The notes beneath the pieces are model-generated. The model saw only the letters and a list, made by a program, of their open reading frames with translations, was not told the DNA's origin and searched no databases. The translations under genes were made by a program, and so were the position numbers. From CAZHZT01 sp964537285 (GTDB lineage Bacteria; Bacteroidota; Bacteroidia; Chitinophagales; Saprospiraceae): a stretch of 64,000 nt of DNA. Positions 44,006 through 53,091 of the stretch are shown here, in pieces. The DNA lies in contig CAZHZT010000011.1 of NCBI GenBank assembly GCA_964537285.1, forward strand, positions 4,128-68,127. Direction: 5' to 3'. Position 1 is the stretch's first letter. Each line of letters starts with the position of its first letter.

Positions 44006-44516
44006 AATACGTTTTTTTCAGAATTGTTTTATATTCCTATTCCCAAAAACCATACCAAATAGTCATATTATACTTTTTTCCACCCTTAACTAACTTAATA
44101 GCTTATAAAAATAATAAAAAAAATATTGTAATTCCACTATCGAAGGAAAATTTTCAAATAATAATAAACAAATCAAGAACCCTTTAAAACTTTTAGTTTT
44201 ATAAACAATAAAAAGTAAGTGAGATGTCGTTTTTTATAGGCGTGCCCTGAAAGATTGGTTATTAGAGTTCGTTCTTTGACAAATTGTGTGGAGTTTATCC
44301 TGAAATAGTTCTTATGGGCAAGAAAGGGACTTTAAGTTCCACTCTGCATCTTGTACTAGGACTAAAGCCCCGATAAATCATAACACTACACCTGGCGTTA
44401 AAGCACCCGGCAAAAAAACTTAAGTTGACGACATTGGGCTGGAGGCTACAGCCATTCCCTGATTGCAAACCAATTTCCTGCCTTTTTTGCTCAAAAAACG
44501 ATTTTGGCTCTAGATG
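44006..44516. repeat. Gap with half of a family A element
   Basis: GTTCTTTGACAAATTGTGTG at 44271-44290 is a single end of family A without its partner; the sequence after it diverges. AGGCTACAGCCATTCCCTGATT at 44443-44464 is similar (19 of 22) to 60717-60738, suggesting yet another dispersed repeat. No gene supported. Confidence 0.5.
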
Positions 44517-44626
44517 ATTTCATTTTGTCGCTGTTCTTGAGAAGGTGTTTTCTTTATAGAGAGGCACGCAGTAGCGTGCCTCTCTATAAAGAAAACACCT
44601 TCTCAAGAACAGCGACAAAATGAAAT
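44517..44626. repeat. Perfect 53-bp inverted repeat after tsaB
   Basis: Arms 44517-44569 and 44574-44626 are perfectly complementary, 53 bp each, with loop AGTA. The outer end lies 5 bp beyond the tsaB stop codon. It can act as a terminator, but the length and perfection exceed normal terminators. Confidence 0.95.
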
Positions 44627-44631
44627 ACACT

Positions 44632-45321
44632 CTATCGGAGAAACTTCTTAGGTGTCGTAATATTAGGTGCTTTAAAATATGTAGGTTCAAAAAAAGCTAC
44701 AGACTCAAAGCGCTTTTCTTGAAACGCCTCAAGCACCTCCGGCAGTAGATAACTGGCCCTGCATTGATAATCCCTGAATATAAAAAAAGAACTGGAGACA
44801 ATATTTTTGAACTTTGAAGAACCATTCCCCTGAAAAACGATATACCTCTCGAGGTCCTTCCATTCTGAAAAAGACTGCTCATCGAGAACTTTTGCCTGAA
44901 GGGGTTCTATTCTTTTGCCGTTTTTATCATAAACGGAGCAGTAAACTTCCATCCTTCGAGCGTCTATCATTGGGCAATAGAGAAAATCCAGCTTGTCTTG
45001 ATCCTCTACGGCAGCTATTGCAAGAGATCGCAGGGTATCTACTCCGATCAGGGGTATATTAAGTGCATAGCAAATTCCTTTTGCAACAGAAGTGCCTACT
45101 CTAAGTGCAGTATAAGATCCCGGCCCCTGGCTTACGGCAACACAACCAATCTGATCAAGACGAATATTACTAAGCTCTAGGGCCTTCTCGATCAGTAAGG
45201 TAATCGATTCTGTGTGAGAGTAAGGAATCTCCTCTTCTACCTCACACAGCATCGTATTTCCCTGAGCAATACCGATGGAGCATCGGTCAGTAGCACTTTC
45301 AATCAACAAGAAAAAAGCCAC
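44632..45321 (-). CDS. tsaB: tRNA threonylcarbamoyladenosine biosynthesis protein TsaB
   Basis: 229 residues. Partner of TsaD in making t6A at position 37 of ANN-decoding tRNAs. It has the ASKHA N-terminal pattern (LLIESATDRCSIGI, YSHTESITLLIEKAL, VSQGPGSYTALRVG) and the family's FQGNGSSKF segment; length is typical. Four bases separate it from the downstream-listed, upstream-transcribed S41 protease gene, so the two form an operon on the minus strand ending at the perfect palindrome. Confidence 0.93.
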   Translation of the reverse strand: MAFFLLIESATDRCSIGIAQGNTMLCEVEEEIPYSHTESITLLIEKALELSNIRLDQIGCVAVSQGPGSYTALRVGTSVAKGICYALNIPLIGVDTLRSLAIAAVEDQDKLDFLYCPMIDARRMEVYCSVYDKNGKRIEPLQAKVLDEQSFSEWKDLERYIVFQGNGSSKFKNIVSSSFFIFRDYQCRASYLLPEVLEAFQEKRFESVAFFEPTYFKAPNITTPKKFLR

Positions 45322-45325
45322 AATT

Positions 45326-46969
45326 CTATTTAGTTAAGATTTTTTCGTACTGCTCTTTATCATTCAGGATTTCCACAGCTTCACTGATTTCTTTATCATT
45401 ACGCAAGCCGATCTTTATTTTTCCTTCTTCATAATAAAACCTTCCAATGATTTCTTTTTCAATCAGGTCTTCGATTCCTTCTTTATTTTTGAGGAGTTCA
45501 GCTTTTTTCTCCTGAGAGATTTCTTTTCGGATTGCTTCTATGTTATCCTTTATTTTTTCATCAAATCCATCCTTTTCTGCATTTTCCATTAACGTTTTCA
45601 GTGCTTTTTCAGAGGCAGTACTAAACGCATATTCCTTTTTTTCCAAAAAAGAAAGAAATGCATCAAAATCTGTAAATTGGTATTCTTCTGGTGAAGCAAC
45701 GGCTTCTAAGTTCAGGCAGTATTCCGTAACGAAATCGAATATTAGGTTTGCCTTATCAAGGTATTTAATAATTTCTATATCCGTATAAGAAGGAAGATTA
45801 ACGTCCGGCTTAACGCCTCCACCGTCAAGTACTTCTCTACCGTTTCTAGTAGTAAAAACGGCCCGGTCACCATCGGGAATGTCAACAGGTTCCCCTCCAT
45901 CATAACGCACACTCTGGATACAGCGACCGCTTGGAATGTAATATTTAGCGGTAGTCAGCTTTAGTTTGGAGTTATAGCCAATATCTTTGGTATTCTGAAC
46001 AAGTCCTTTCCCATAAGATCGCTGCCCCAGCAGCACAGCTCTGTCATAATCCTGCAGTACTCCCGATACAATCTCAGAAGCCGAAGCAGAACTTTTATTG
46101 ATCAGAACTACTACGGGAATTTCTCCATTTACGGGATTACCTCTGGTAGCAAAGCTTCTGTCTTCTTCTTTTAATTTTCCGCGGGTAGTAACGACCAGTT
46201 CACCATTTGGGATGAAAACGTTAGAAACATTAACTGCTTCAGAGAGCAATCCTCCACCATTTCCTCTTAGGTCAAGAATAACACCTTTCATATCTTCATT
46301 TTCCTTAAGCAGGTCCCTGACAGCATTGCCTACATTCCTTCCTGCTTCTCTTGTAAACGTAGTCAACGCCACATAACCCACATTTTCTCCGACCATTCCG
46401 GAGTAAGGAACATTAGGAATTTTTACTTCCCCTCTCACTAGTTTAATATTGATGGGTTTATCTTCCCCCATTCGCTCAATAGTAAGATCTACTTCAGTGC
46501 CTGGAAAACCTTTTAATAAGTTTCCAATATCTTCTCCGCTCTTGCCTTCCAAGGAACGACCATCAATTTCGATCAGGACATCTCCTGCTTTCAGGCCAGC
46601 ATTTACAGCCGGGCTATCTTTGTAGGGTTCTGTAATTAAAATGCGATCACCGATTTTTCTGACTTGAGCTCCAATACCATTGTATTTCCCTTCCGTCATA
46701 TAGCGATAATTTTCTATTTCTGACTCAGAGATATAATTCGTATATGGATCCAAGGACTCTACCATGGCATCTACTCCTGTACGCATCAATTTAGCAGGAT
46801 CAAGTTCATCTACGTAGTGGCTATTAAGCTCCTTATATAAATTTGTAAAAATTTCAATATTCTTGGCTATTTCAAAATACTTATTGAAATCCGTTTTTAC
46901 AAATGCCAAACTTACTCCGGCCACAAGAACGATGGCTGTAATCTGAAAGGTTTTCTTAAACTTGCTCAT
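45326..46969 (-). CDS. S41-family C-terminal processing protease (CtpA-like)
   Basis: 547 residues: N-terminal signal/anchor (FQITAIVLVAGVSLAFV), PDZ domain (about 85-165; AVNAGLKAGDVLIEIDG), S41 catalytic core with nucleophile serine in KSSASASEIVSG and lysine in SYGKGLVQ, then a helical C-terminal domain (about 395-547). A periplasmic serine protease that trims or degrades envelope proteins. Transcribed with tsaB downstream (4-nt gap). Length is longer than E. coli-independent CtpA but usual in Bacteroidota. Confidence 0.92.
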   Translation of the reverse strand: MSKFKKTFQITAIVLVAGVSLAFVKTDFNKYFEIAKNIEIFTNLYKELNSHYVDELDPAKLMRTGVDAMVESLDPYTNYISESEIENYRYMTEGKYNGIGAQVRKIGDRILITEPYKDSPAVNAGLKAGDVLIEIDGRSLEGKSGEDIGNLLKGFPGTEVDLTIERMGEDKPINIKLVRGEVKIPNVPYSGMVGENVGYVALTTFTREAGRNVGNAVRDLLKENEDMKGVILDLRGNGGGLLSEAVNVSNVFIPNGELVVTTRGKLKEEDRSFATRGNPVNGEIPVVVLINKSSASASEIVSGVLQDYDRAVLLGQRSYGKGLVQNTKDIGYNSKLKLTTAKYYIPSGRCIQSVRYDGGEPVDIPDGDRAVFTTRNGREVLDGGGVKPDVNLPSYTDIEIIKYLDKANLIFDFVTEYCLNLEAVASPEEYQFTDFDAFLSFLEKKEYAFSTASEKALKTLMENAEKDGFDEKIKDNIEAIRKEISQEKKAELLKNKEGIEDLIEKEIIGRFYYEEGKIKIGLRNDKEISEAVEILNDKEQYEKILTK

Positions 46970-47038
46970 ATCAATATTTTTATAAGTAACGACTTTTTTG
47001 ATAATATGGTCTTTTTTTTATAGACTTTATTATGAAAT

Positions 47039-47200
47039 ACAGCGATTCTCGCTTTGAAAAATAGTTCTTTGACAAATTGTGTGGAACTTCAAAATAAACG
47101 CGCCTACGGCGCGAAATTCCTTTGAGATGGAGGCCGAAAGGGCGTAAATTTGGTTTGGGATTTCCAAAACGAGAATTACCGTCTGAAATAGTTTTACAAT
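47039..47200 (-). repeat. Family B element with half family A element inside
   Basis: Begins CAGCGATTCTCGCTTTGAAA as at 30432, but after GAAAAATA 32 bp of family A (47064-47095, GTTCTTTGACAAATTGTGTG...CAAAAT) interrupt it before it continues with AACGCGCCTACGGCGCG. The right part (GTAAATTTGGTTTGGGATTT) matches, reversed, the left flank of the copy at 53092. Small open frames across it are not genes. Confidence 0.75.
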
Positions 47201-47376
47201 CAAAAAAGGAAGCTTTTGGTTCCAAACAAAAAATAACTTCATCCTAATAGCCTGGATTATTACGGCAAGGATAAGATACAGCGAGGAAGCAAAAGACGCC
47301 TTTTTTTGCCATAAAAACTATTCCAAACCAAGTCTGTTAATCGTTTGCCCTTAACCGTTCTCCGTTAACTCGCAAC

Positions 47377-48138
47377 TTACTCCAGAAATGCTTTAATCTC
47401 TTTCAGTAATGCGTCAGGGGCTTCTGCATGCACCCAATGCCCGGAATCCGGAATGGTGATCAATTGACTATGGGGAAAACATTTCTGTATATCTGAAAAA
47501 TCACTTTCGCTGACATAATTCGATCGTCCGCCTCTGATAAAGAGTGTTTCTCCTTCGTAAGGATGCACGCATTCAAGCCCGGCTAAGATGTTTGAATAAT
47601 CTTGATGAATCGCCTCCAGGTTCATCTTCCACCGGAAGCCACCTGTTTTTTGACGACTTAGATTTTTTAACAAAAATTGCCTTACTCCTGGTTCATCAAT
47701 ATATTTTGCCAATACACCTTCAGCTTCTCGGCGATCCTTTATCAAATTCAAATCGACGGCAAAAAGAGCTTCAAATATTTGAAAGTGATTGCCAGTATAA
47801 GCCTTTGGAGCGATGTCAATGACAATGAGTTTTTCCACCTGATCCGGATGCGCAAGCGCGTATTGCATAGCCGTTTTACCCCCCATAGAATGCCCTAGAA
47901 CGAAGGAATGGTGAATCCAGTTCTTTTCAGCAAATTCATTTAGATCATCTGCCATTAAAGGATAACTTATGGAAGGCAAATGAGGCGACTTACCGTGATT
48001 GCGCTGATCGATCAAATAGACCATGTAGTCATCGGAAAGTTTTCGGCCAATTGTCTGCCAATTGTCTAACATACCAAAAAGCCCATGTAAAACCATTAAA
48101 GGTTTTCCCGTTCCAAGAATTTTATGATTAAGATTCAA
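47377..48138 (-). CDS. Alpha/beta hydrolase (YbfF-like)
   Basis: 253 residues. Classic fold: oxyanion region MVLHGLFGMLDNW, nucleophile elbow LGHSMGGKT (Ser about 94), acid near FIRGGRSNYV, and catalytic histidine in DSGHWVHAEAP. Resembles the YbfF/ABHD11 esterase group. Substrate unknown. Cytoplasmic, single gene, with a long non-coding upstream region full of palindromes. Confidence 0.88.
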   Translation of the reverse strand: MNLNHKILGTGKPLMVLHGLFGMLDNWQTIGRKLSDDYMVYLIDQRNHGKSPHLPSISYPLMADDLNEFAEKNWIHHSFVLGHSMGGKTAMQYALAHPDQVEKLIVIDIAPKAYTGNHFQIFEALFAVDLNLIKDRREAEGVLAKYIDEPGVRQFLLKNLSRQKTGGFRWKMNLEAIHQDYSNILAGLECVHPYEGETLFIRGGRSNYVSESDFSDIQKCFPHSQLITIPDSGHWVHAEAPDALLKEIKAFLE

Positions 48139-48463
48139 TTTCTAAATATTTTTACACACTTTGAAGTTGTTCCAAAAGTAGCCTGTTGCGCATGGTAAGG
48201 AAGTTCTGTTTGCATAGATACTCGCTTATTGGATTTTTCTTCGAAAAAATCCAATAAGCGACCATCTATATAATAAAATAGTTCTTTGACATAAATTGTG
48301 AAAGAACGAATAAAATTAACCTTATAGAGAAAATGCACTGCTTTTGACGACTTCTTTAAAAAAATTTTAGTTCTTTTTGAAGATTAAAGAAAATTTGGTT
48401 CAAACTGTTTAGAATATCTGCGTTACTTTTGCATTCTAGTATTATTATTTCTATTAACCCAAT
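48139..48463. repeat. Intergenic hairpins and a shortened family A element
   Basis: A 16-bp stem with 6-nt loop occurs at 48223-48260 (CGCTTATTGGATTTTT and complement). A 27-bp minimal family A element with both ends fused and middle lost (GTTCTTTGACATAAATTGTG to AAAGAAC) is at 48281-48307. Confidence 0.7.
48424..48431 (+). promoter_or_regulatory. -7 box for the adenylate cyclase gene
   Basis: TACTTTTG fits TAnnTTTG. A TTG lies 26 bp upstream (48395), longer than the usual spacing. If used, the transcript would contain the whole family C palindrome in its leader. Confidence 0.45.
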
Positions 48464-48629
48464 TTAAGTAGTTCACGGAATTAAACTACATAACCATATG
48501 ATGCTATTTTGCGCTGACTCTGCGTTGCTCAAAGCCTTGCTTAACAAGGGCTAAGCGCGGTTTTCGCGCCTTGATTCAGCGCAAAATAGCTATCATCTGT
48601 TTGGTAGCCCAATTCCGTGAACTACTTAA
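48464..48629. repeat. Palindromic element family C, intact
   Basis: 166 bp with perfect 19-bp terminal inverted repeats (TTAAGTAGTTCACGGAATT and complement) and inner arms GCTATTTTGCGCTGA/TCAGCGCAAAATAGC. Related elements: 56953-57141 (same ends, other core) and 18415-18525 (same core, no ends). Confidence 0.85.
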
Positions 48630-48654
48630 AACCATAATCTTAAAAAGATTTTTT

Positions 48655-48692
48655 GTTCTTTGGTAGAAATTCTACGCAATTTGTCAAAGAAC
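48655..48692. repeat. Shortened family A element
   Basis: 38 bp, GTTCTTTGGTAGAAATTCTACGCAATTTGTCAAAGAAC: ends of family A with the interior lost. It lies 26 bp before the cyclase ATG. Confidence 0.65.
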
Positions 48693-48718
48693 GAGATATT
48701 ATAAAGCCTGTTATACTA

Positions 48719-50359
48719 ATGAGACTAAAGAGGTATACTTTTTTAAAAGTTTTTCTATTTGTAGGAATTGGATTTTTTCCCGTAATTCTTTCTGCGCAGA
48801 GCGCAGATGAGCTCTTGGAAGAATTACAACAAACAAGTGATGTTCCTACGCAAATCATTCTTAACTATCAATTAGCAGAAACTTACTTAAACAGTAGAGA
48901 TTACAAATCTGCTCAACGATACGGTAAAGAATCTTTCCGGCTCGCAGAAGCAATTGGTAAAAACAGCTCTGCAGCTCAAGCTGCATTTTTACTTGGAAGA
49001 ATTTATATAAAAGACAGAAATGACCGAAATGCAGATGTTTGGTTCGAAACAGCCTACAAATCAGCTAAGGCAGCCAATGACGCTGATCTTATGATCAAAA
49101 GCGTGGTTCAGCGAAGTAGAATCGCAAAAAGTAAACGAAATTTTAGGGATGCTTATAATATTGTTTCCACTGCCTTTGAATATTTTAGTGAAAGGGGAAA
49201 AAGTATCAGTGAACTGGAGCAGCAATACGATATCCAAAGAAATGAGTTAGCTAAAGAAAAAACTAACCTTGAAAGAGAGATAAAAGCATTGGCTCAAGAA
49301 AGAGATCAACTCGCTGAATCACAACAAATATTAGTAAAAGAAAAGAAAAAAGTAGAGCGCCAAATCTCCAGAAAAGAAGAAGAACTGGCCACAGTTGCTG
49401 AAGAAAAAGAAAAAGCAGAAGAAGTTGCTCGTGAAAGGCAGCAAGAGGTGAGGGAACTTACCAGAGAAAAATTAGAAGATAAAGCTGTACTGGAGGCCAC
49501 CAGAGCGGATTTAGAGGAAGAAAAACGGATTAAAACGGAGCTGGAGCTCGAAAAGGCGGGATTAGAACTCCAAGCGGCTAATCGTAGAATACTGATTATT
49601 ATCCTCATATCCCTTGCTCTTTTTATTCTTGGCATGACTTTCTTCATTTATCTAAGATATAGGGCAAAAAAACGAACCACTGATATTCTCTCCGAGAAAA
49701 ACGTCATCATCGAAAATGAGCGCAAACGTTCTGATGATCTTTTGCTCAATATTCTCCCTATCAATATTGCCAATGAACTTAAGGAGACAGGAAAGGCCGC
49801 CGCTAAACGCTACGAAAATGCCAGTGTTCTTTTTACAGATTTTAAAGACTTCAGCCGGATTTCTGAAAAACTTACTCCCGAACAATTAGTAAGCGAACTA
49901 GATTATTGCTTCAAGGGCTTTGATGCCATTATTGAAAAATACGATATAGAGAAAATCAAAACCATCGGTGATGCTTATATGTGTGCCAGTGGCCTTAGTG
50001 ACCGGCGTTCTTTGCCGCTGAATATTGTTAGTGCTGCCCTTGATATGCAGCAATTCATGAGAGAATACAAACGCGAAAGGATCCGAAGAGCTCTGCCTTA
50101 CTTTGAAGCCAGAATAGGTATCCATACAGGGCCAGTTGTTGCGGGAGTCGTTGGTACTAAGAAATTTGCCTATGATATCTGGGGACCTACCGTTAATGTC
50201 GCTGCCAGAATGGAATCAAAATGCGAAGTCGGAAAGGTAAATATTTCGGATAGCACTTTCAGGCAAGTGAAATATAAATTCAATTGTATTCCTAGAGGAA
50301 AAATTGAAGCTAAAAATGTAGGGTTCATTGAAATGTATTATGCTGAGACGCGAATTTAA
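48719..50359 (+). CDS. Membrane adenylate cyclase with TPR and coiled coil
   Basis: 546 residues from ATG 48719; an in-frame extension upstream to 48653 runs through a palindromic repeat and is rejected. Signal peptide (FLKVFLFVGIGFFPVILSAQ), TPR-like periplasmic region (about 30-160), long coiled coil (165-285), one membrane helix (290-311), then a class III cyclase domain (about 369-517). Both metal Asp are present (LFTDFKDFS and IGDAYMCA), as are Lys (KIKTIGD) and Asp (YDIWGPTVN) that choose adenine, so cAMP is the predicted product. It may feed the CRP-like regulator at 33332. Confidence 0.9.
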   Translation: MRLKRYTFLKVFLFVGIGFFPVILSAQSADELLEELQQTSDVPTQIILNYQLAETYLNSRDYKSAQRYGKESFRLAEAIGKNSSAAQAAFLLGRIYIKDRNDRNADVWFETAYKSAKAANDADLMIKSVVQRSRIAKSKRNFRDAYNIVSTAFEYFSERGKSISELEQQYDIQRNELAKEKTNLEREIKALAQERDQLAESQQILVKEKKKVERQISRKEEELATVAEEKEKAEEVARERQQEVRELTREKLEDKAVLEATRADLEEEKRIKTELELEKAGLELQAANRRILIIILISLALFILGMTFFIYLRYRAKKRTTDILSEKNVIIENERKRSDDLLLNILPINIANELKETGKAAAKRYENASVLFTDFKDFSRISEKLTPEQLVSELDYCFKGFDAIIEKYDIEKIKTIGDAYMCASGLSDRRSLPLNIVSAALDMQQFMREYKRERIRRALPYFEARIGIHTGPVVAGVVGTKKFAYDIWGPTVNVAARMESKCEVGKVNISDSTFRQVKYKFNCIPRGKIEAKNVGFIEMYYAETRI

Positions 50360-50395
50360 TGTGCTCGTTATGTAGGCATTTTCGAAGGAGAAGTT

Positions 50396-50437
50396 ATTTT
50401 TGGAGAGAGGCAGTGGCATGACTCTCTCCAAAAAAAT
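50396..50437 (+). terminator. Hairpin terminator after the adenylate cyclase gene
   Basis: Stem ATTTTTGGAGAGAG / CTCTCTCCAAAAAAAT around a 12-nt loop, 37 bp after the stop. A- and T-rich at the base, so it may work in both directions. Confidence 0.7.
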
Positions 50438-50499
50438 TACCCATCTAAGACACCCGCAGAATTATTTTATATAAGAACCTATAAATCAGAAACTTACGA

Positions 50500-52524
50500 A
50501 TGAGCTTTCACCTAGTGTCGAAGTTTGAACCTACCGGGGACCAACCTACTGCAATCGCTCAACTTGTAGAAGGTGTTAAGAAAAATGAAAAAGCACAAGT
50601 ATTACTTGGGGTAACCGGATCGGGTAAAACTTTCACTATTGCTAACGTCATTAAACAGTTAGATCGCCCAACTCTGATCATTACTCATAATAAAACCCTG
50701 ACAGCACAGCTTTATGGCGAATTCAGGGAGTTTTTTCCGGAGAATGCTGTTGAGTACTTCGTTTCTTATTATGATTATTACCAACCTGAAGCTTATATTC
50801 TCTCTTCGGATACCTATATTGAAAAAGACCTTTCAATTAATGAAGAAGTAGACAAACTACGTCTTAGAGCTACATCAAATCTATTGTCAGGAAGAAGAGA
50901 CATTATCATTGTTGCTTCTGTTTCTTGTATATATGGTATGGGTAATCCCGAAGATTATAAATCTGGTATCATTAGAGTTTACAATGGATTGGTTGTTTCG
51001 CGCAATACCTTTCTATACAAGCTTGTAGAAAGCCTGTATTCAAGAACGGAAGTCAAGTTTGACAGAGGTACCTTCAGGGTAAAAGGAGATACAGTAGATA
51101 TTAACCTCCCTTATGTAGATTATGGCTACAGGATCACTTTCTTTGGAGATGAAATTGAAAGTATTGACCAAATAGACGTAGAAACGGGGAAGCGCATCCA
51201 AAGTATGGAAAACGCGGCTATTTTTCCGGCAAATTTATACGTAGCTCCAAGAGAGAGAATACACGGTATTCTTCGAGAAATTGAAGATGAACTTTATGCC
51301 CAGGAGAAATACTTCGAAAAAGAAGGCCGTGTGTTGGAAGCGAAAAGAATTAAAGAACGGGTTACCTTCGATTTGGAAATGATGAAAGAATTGGGGTATT
51401 GCAATGGAGTTGAAAACTATTCGCGCTTTTTTGACGGCAGAGAGCCTGGTACCCGTCCATTCTGTTTACTCGATTATTTTCCGGATGACTTTCTAATGGT
51501 CATAGACGAAAGCCATGTTACCTTACCTCAAATCAGAGGTATGTGGGGAGGAGATCGGGCACGGAAACTAAATCTCGTAAATTTTGGATTCCGTCTGCCA
51601 AGCGCAATGGATAACAGACCTTTGAATTTCAATGAATTTGAGGAACTCATTAATCAGGTCGTATACGTGAGCGCCACTCCAAGTGATTATGAACTGGAGC
51701 AAACAGAAGGTATTATAGTTGAACAACTGATCAGACCTACCGGGCTGCTTGATCCTCCTATTGAAGTAAGGCCCAGTATCAACCAAATAGATGATCTTTT
51801 GGAAGAAGTCAATCTAAGAATTGAAGTTAAAGAACGCGTTCTAATAACCACTCTTACCAAAAGAATGGCAGAGGAATTAACAAAATACCTTACCAAACTC
51901 AATGTGAAGTGTCGATATATTCACTCTGAGGTAGACACATTAGAAAGGGTCCAAATCCTTAGGGACTTGCGACTGGGGGAGTTCGATGTATTAATCGGAG
52001 TTAACTTGCTCAGAGAAGGTTTGGACTTACCGGAAGTTTCTCTGGTAGCCATTTTAGATGCAGATAAAGAGGGGTTCCTAAGAAATGCCCGATCATTGAC
52101 TCAAACAGCGGGCAGGGCAGCTCGAAATGCAAATGGCTTAGTTATTTTCTATGCAGATTCCATTACAGATTCTATGCAGCAAACTATAGACGAAACGAAT
52201 AGAAGACGAGCGAAGCAAATTGCATACAACGAAAAACACGGTATTACACCAAAAACAGTATTTAAATCAAGAGAGGAAATACTCAATCAAAGATCAATAT
52301 TAGATGTGCGCGGTGAAATGTCAAAAGCCTATATTGATCCGGAAAAGCCTTCTATTGCAGCTGATCCTGTAATCGGTTATATGACGAGAGACCAGATCGA
52401 AAGAACAATGGAAGAAACCGAGAAAAAAATGAAAAAAGCGGCTAAAGAATTAGATTTTATAACTGCTGCCCAGTATAGGGATGAGCTTACTGCATTGAAG
52501 AAAAAACTTAGAGAGACGGTATAA
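50500..52524 (+). CDS. uvrB: Excinuclease ABC subunit B
   Basis: 674 residues, complete. DNA damage-recognition helicase of nucleotide excision repair, acting with UvrA and UvrC. Motifs: Walker A LLGVTGSGKTFT, beta-hairpin region YYDYYQPEAY, helicase motif MVIDESHVTLPQ, VSATPSDYE, GVNLLREGLDLPEVS, QTAGRAARN, and the C-terminal UVR motif (AAKELDFITAAQYRDEL) that binds UvrC. The last codons are part of a palindrome shared with the convergent downstream gene. Confidence 0.97.
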   Translation: MSFHLVSKFEPTGDQPTAIAQLVEGVKKNEKAQVLLGVTGSGKTFTIANVIKQLDRPTLIITHNKTLTAQLYGEFREFFPENAVEYFVSYYDYYQPEAYILSSDTYIEKDLSINEEVDKLRLRATSNLLSGRRDIIIVASVSCIYGMGNPEDYKSGIIRVYNGLVVSRNTFLYKLVESLYSRTEVKFDRGTFRVKGDTVDINLPYVDYGYRITFFGDEIESIDQIDVETGKRIQSMENAAIFPANLYVAPRERIHGILREIEDELYAQEKYFEKEGRVLEAKRIKERVTFDLEMMKELGYCNGVENYSRFFDGREPGTRPFCLLDYFPDDFLMVIDESHVTLPQIRGMWGGDRARKLNLVNFGFRLPSAMDNRPLNFNEFEELINQVVYVSATPSDYELEQTEGIIVEQLIRPTGLLDPPIEVRPSINQIDDLLEEVNLRIEVKERVLITTLTKRMAEELTKYLTKLNVKCRYIHSEVDTLERVQILRDLRLGEFDVLIGVNLLREGLDLPEVSLVAILDADKEGFLRNARSLTQTAGRAARNANGLVIFYADSITDSMQQTIDETNRRRAKQIAYNEKHGITPKTVFKSREEILNQRSILDVRGEMSKAYIDPEKPSIAADPVIGYMTRDQIERTMEETEKKMKKAAKELDFITAAQYRDELTALKKKLRETV

Positions 52525-52634
52525 AAAATGGAACTTCAAAATGATAATCCTTTCAGCCACAAGAGCATTCAAGGCTTATCATTTTGAAGTTCCACACAAT
52601 TTGTCAAAGAACGTTTTTTATACCGTCTCTCTAA
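52508..52634. repeat. Palindrome joining convergent gene ends, containing a family A element
   Basis: A perfect 21-bp inverted repeat (52508-52528 and 52614-52634) spans the last codons and stop of uvrB on one side and the stop of the DUF2147 gene on the other. Between them lies a family A element (52529-52612) lacking its left terminal 18 bp. The whole can fold into a long two-way terminator. Confidence 0.9.
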
Positions 52635-53077
52635 TTAACCCTTTCCCAGGTCTGGGTTTTAAAAAGCCCCCAGAAATACCCTCTTACCTTCAATACTTCT
52701 TTCTCTTCGTTTTCTACCCAGATTTTACAGCGGAAGGATTGATCTCGCTCCGGATCGTATACTTCTCCTCCGCTCCAGTAAGAACCATCTTTTTCCAGGT
52801 CATTAATAATTTCCATTCCGATGAAAGGCTGGTTTTTCCATTTTCCACTACAATGATCACATATTTCTTTAGGATCATCAACAAGAAGTTCAATAATTTT
52901 TCCGAACAACTTATTCCCTTCCTGATAAATTTTAATCATTGCTTTCGCTTCACCTGTTTCATGATCGAAAGACTTCCACATTCCCAGCGGGCTTTGGGCA
53001 TTGATATCGAAAGATACAATCAGGTAAAAAATAATGAAAGCAGTAAAATGTTTGTACAAAAATTTTAAATTAATCAT
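52631..53077 (-). CDS. DUF2147-family exported protein
   Basis: 148 residues. Signal peptide (FIIFYLIVSFDINAQ, cut about residue 28), then a DUF2147 beta-barrel domain with the family pattern SPLGMWKSFDHETGEAKAMI, EICDHCSGKW-like Cys pair, and YDPERDQSFRCKIWVE near the middle. Periplasmic; function unknown. Convergent with uvrB; an open frame on the opposite strand over the same bases is its shadow. Confidence 0.85.
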   Translation of the reverse strand: MINLKFLYKHFTAFIIFYLIVSFDINAQSPLGMWKSFDHETGEAKAMIKIYQEGNKLFGKIIELLVDDPKEICDHCSGKWKNQPFIGMEIINDLEKDGSYWSGGEVYDPERDQSFRCKIWVENEEKEVLKVRGYFWGLFKTQTWERVN

Positions 53078-53091
53078 AATTATTATGGTTT

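Noticed and set aside
47030..47242. Short minus-strand frames near 47.1 kb
   Set aside because: Translations of the A/B repeat mosaic, without independent support.
48653..48718. N-terminal extension of the adenylate cyclase upstream of 48719
   Set aside because: It encodes a shortened family A repeat, while ATG 48719 gives a proper signal peptide.
52541..53068. 175-codon frame on the + strand
   Set aside because: It is the opposite strand of the well-supported DUF2147 gene and includes a family A repeat.
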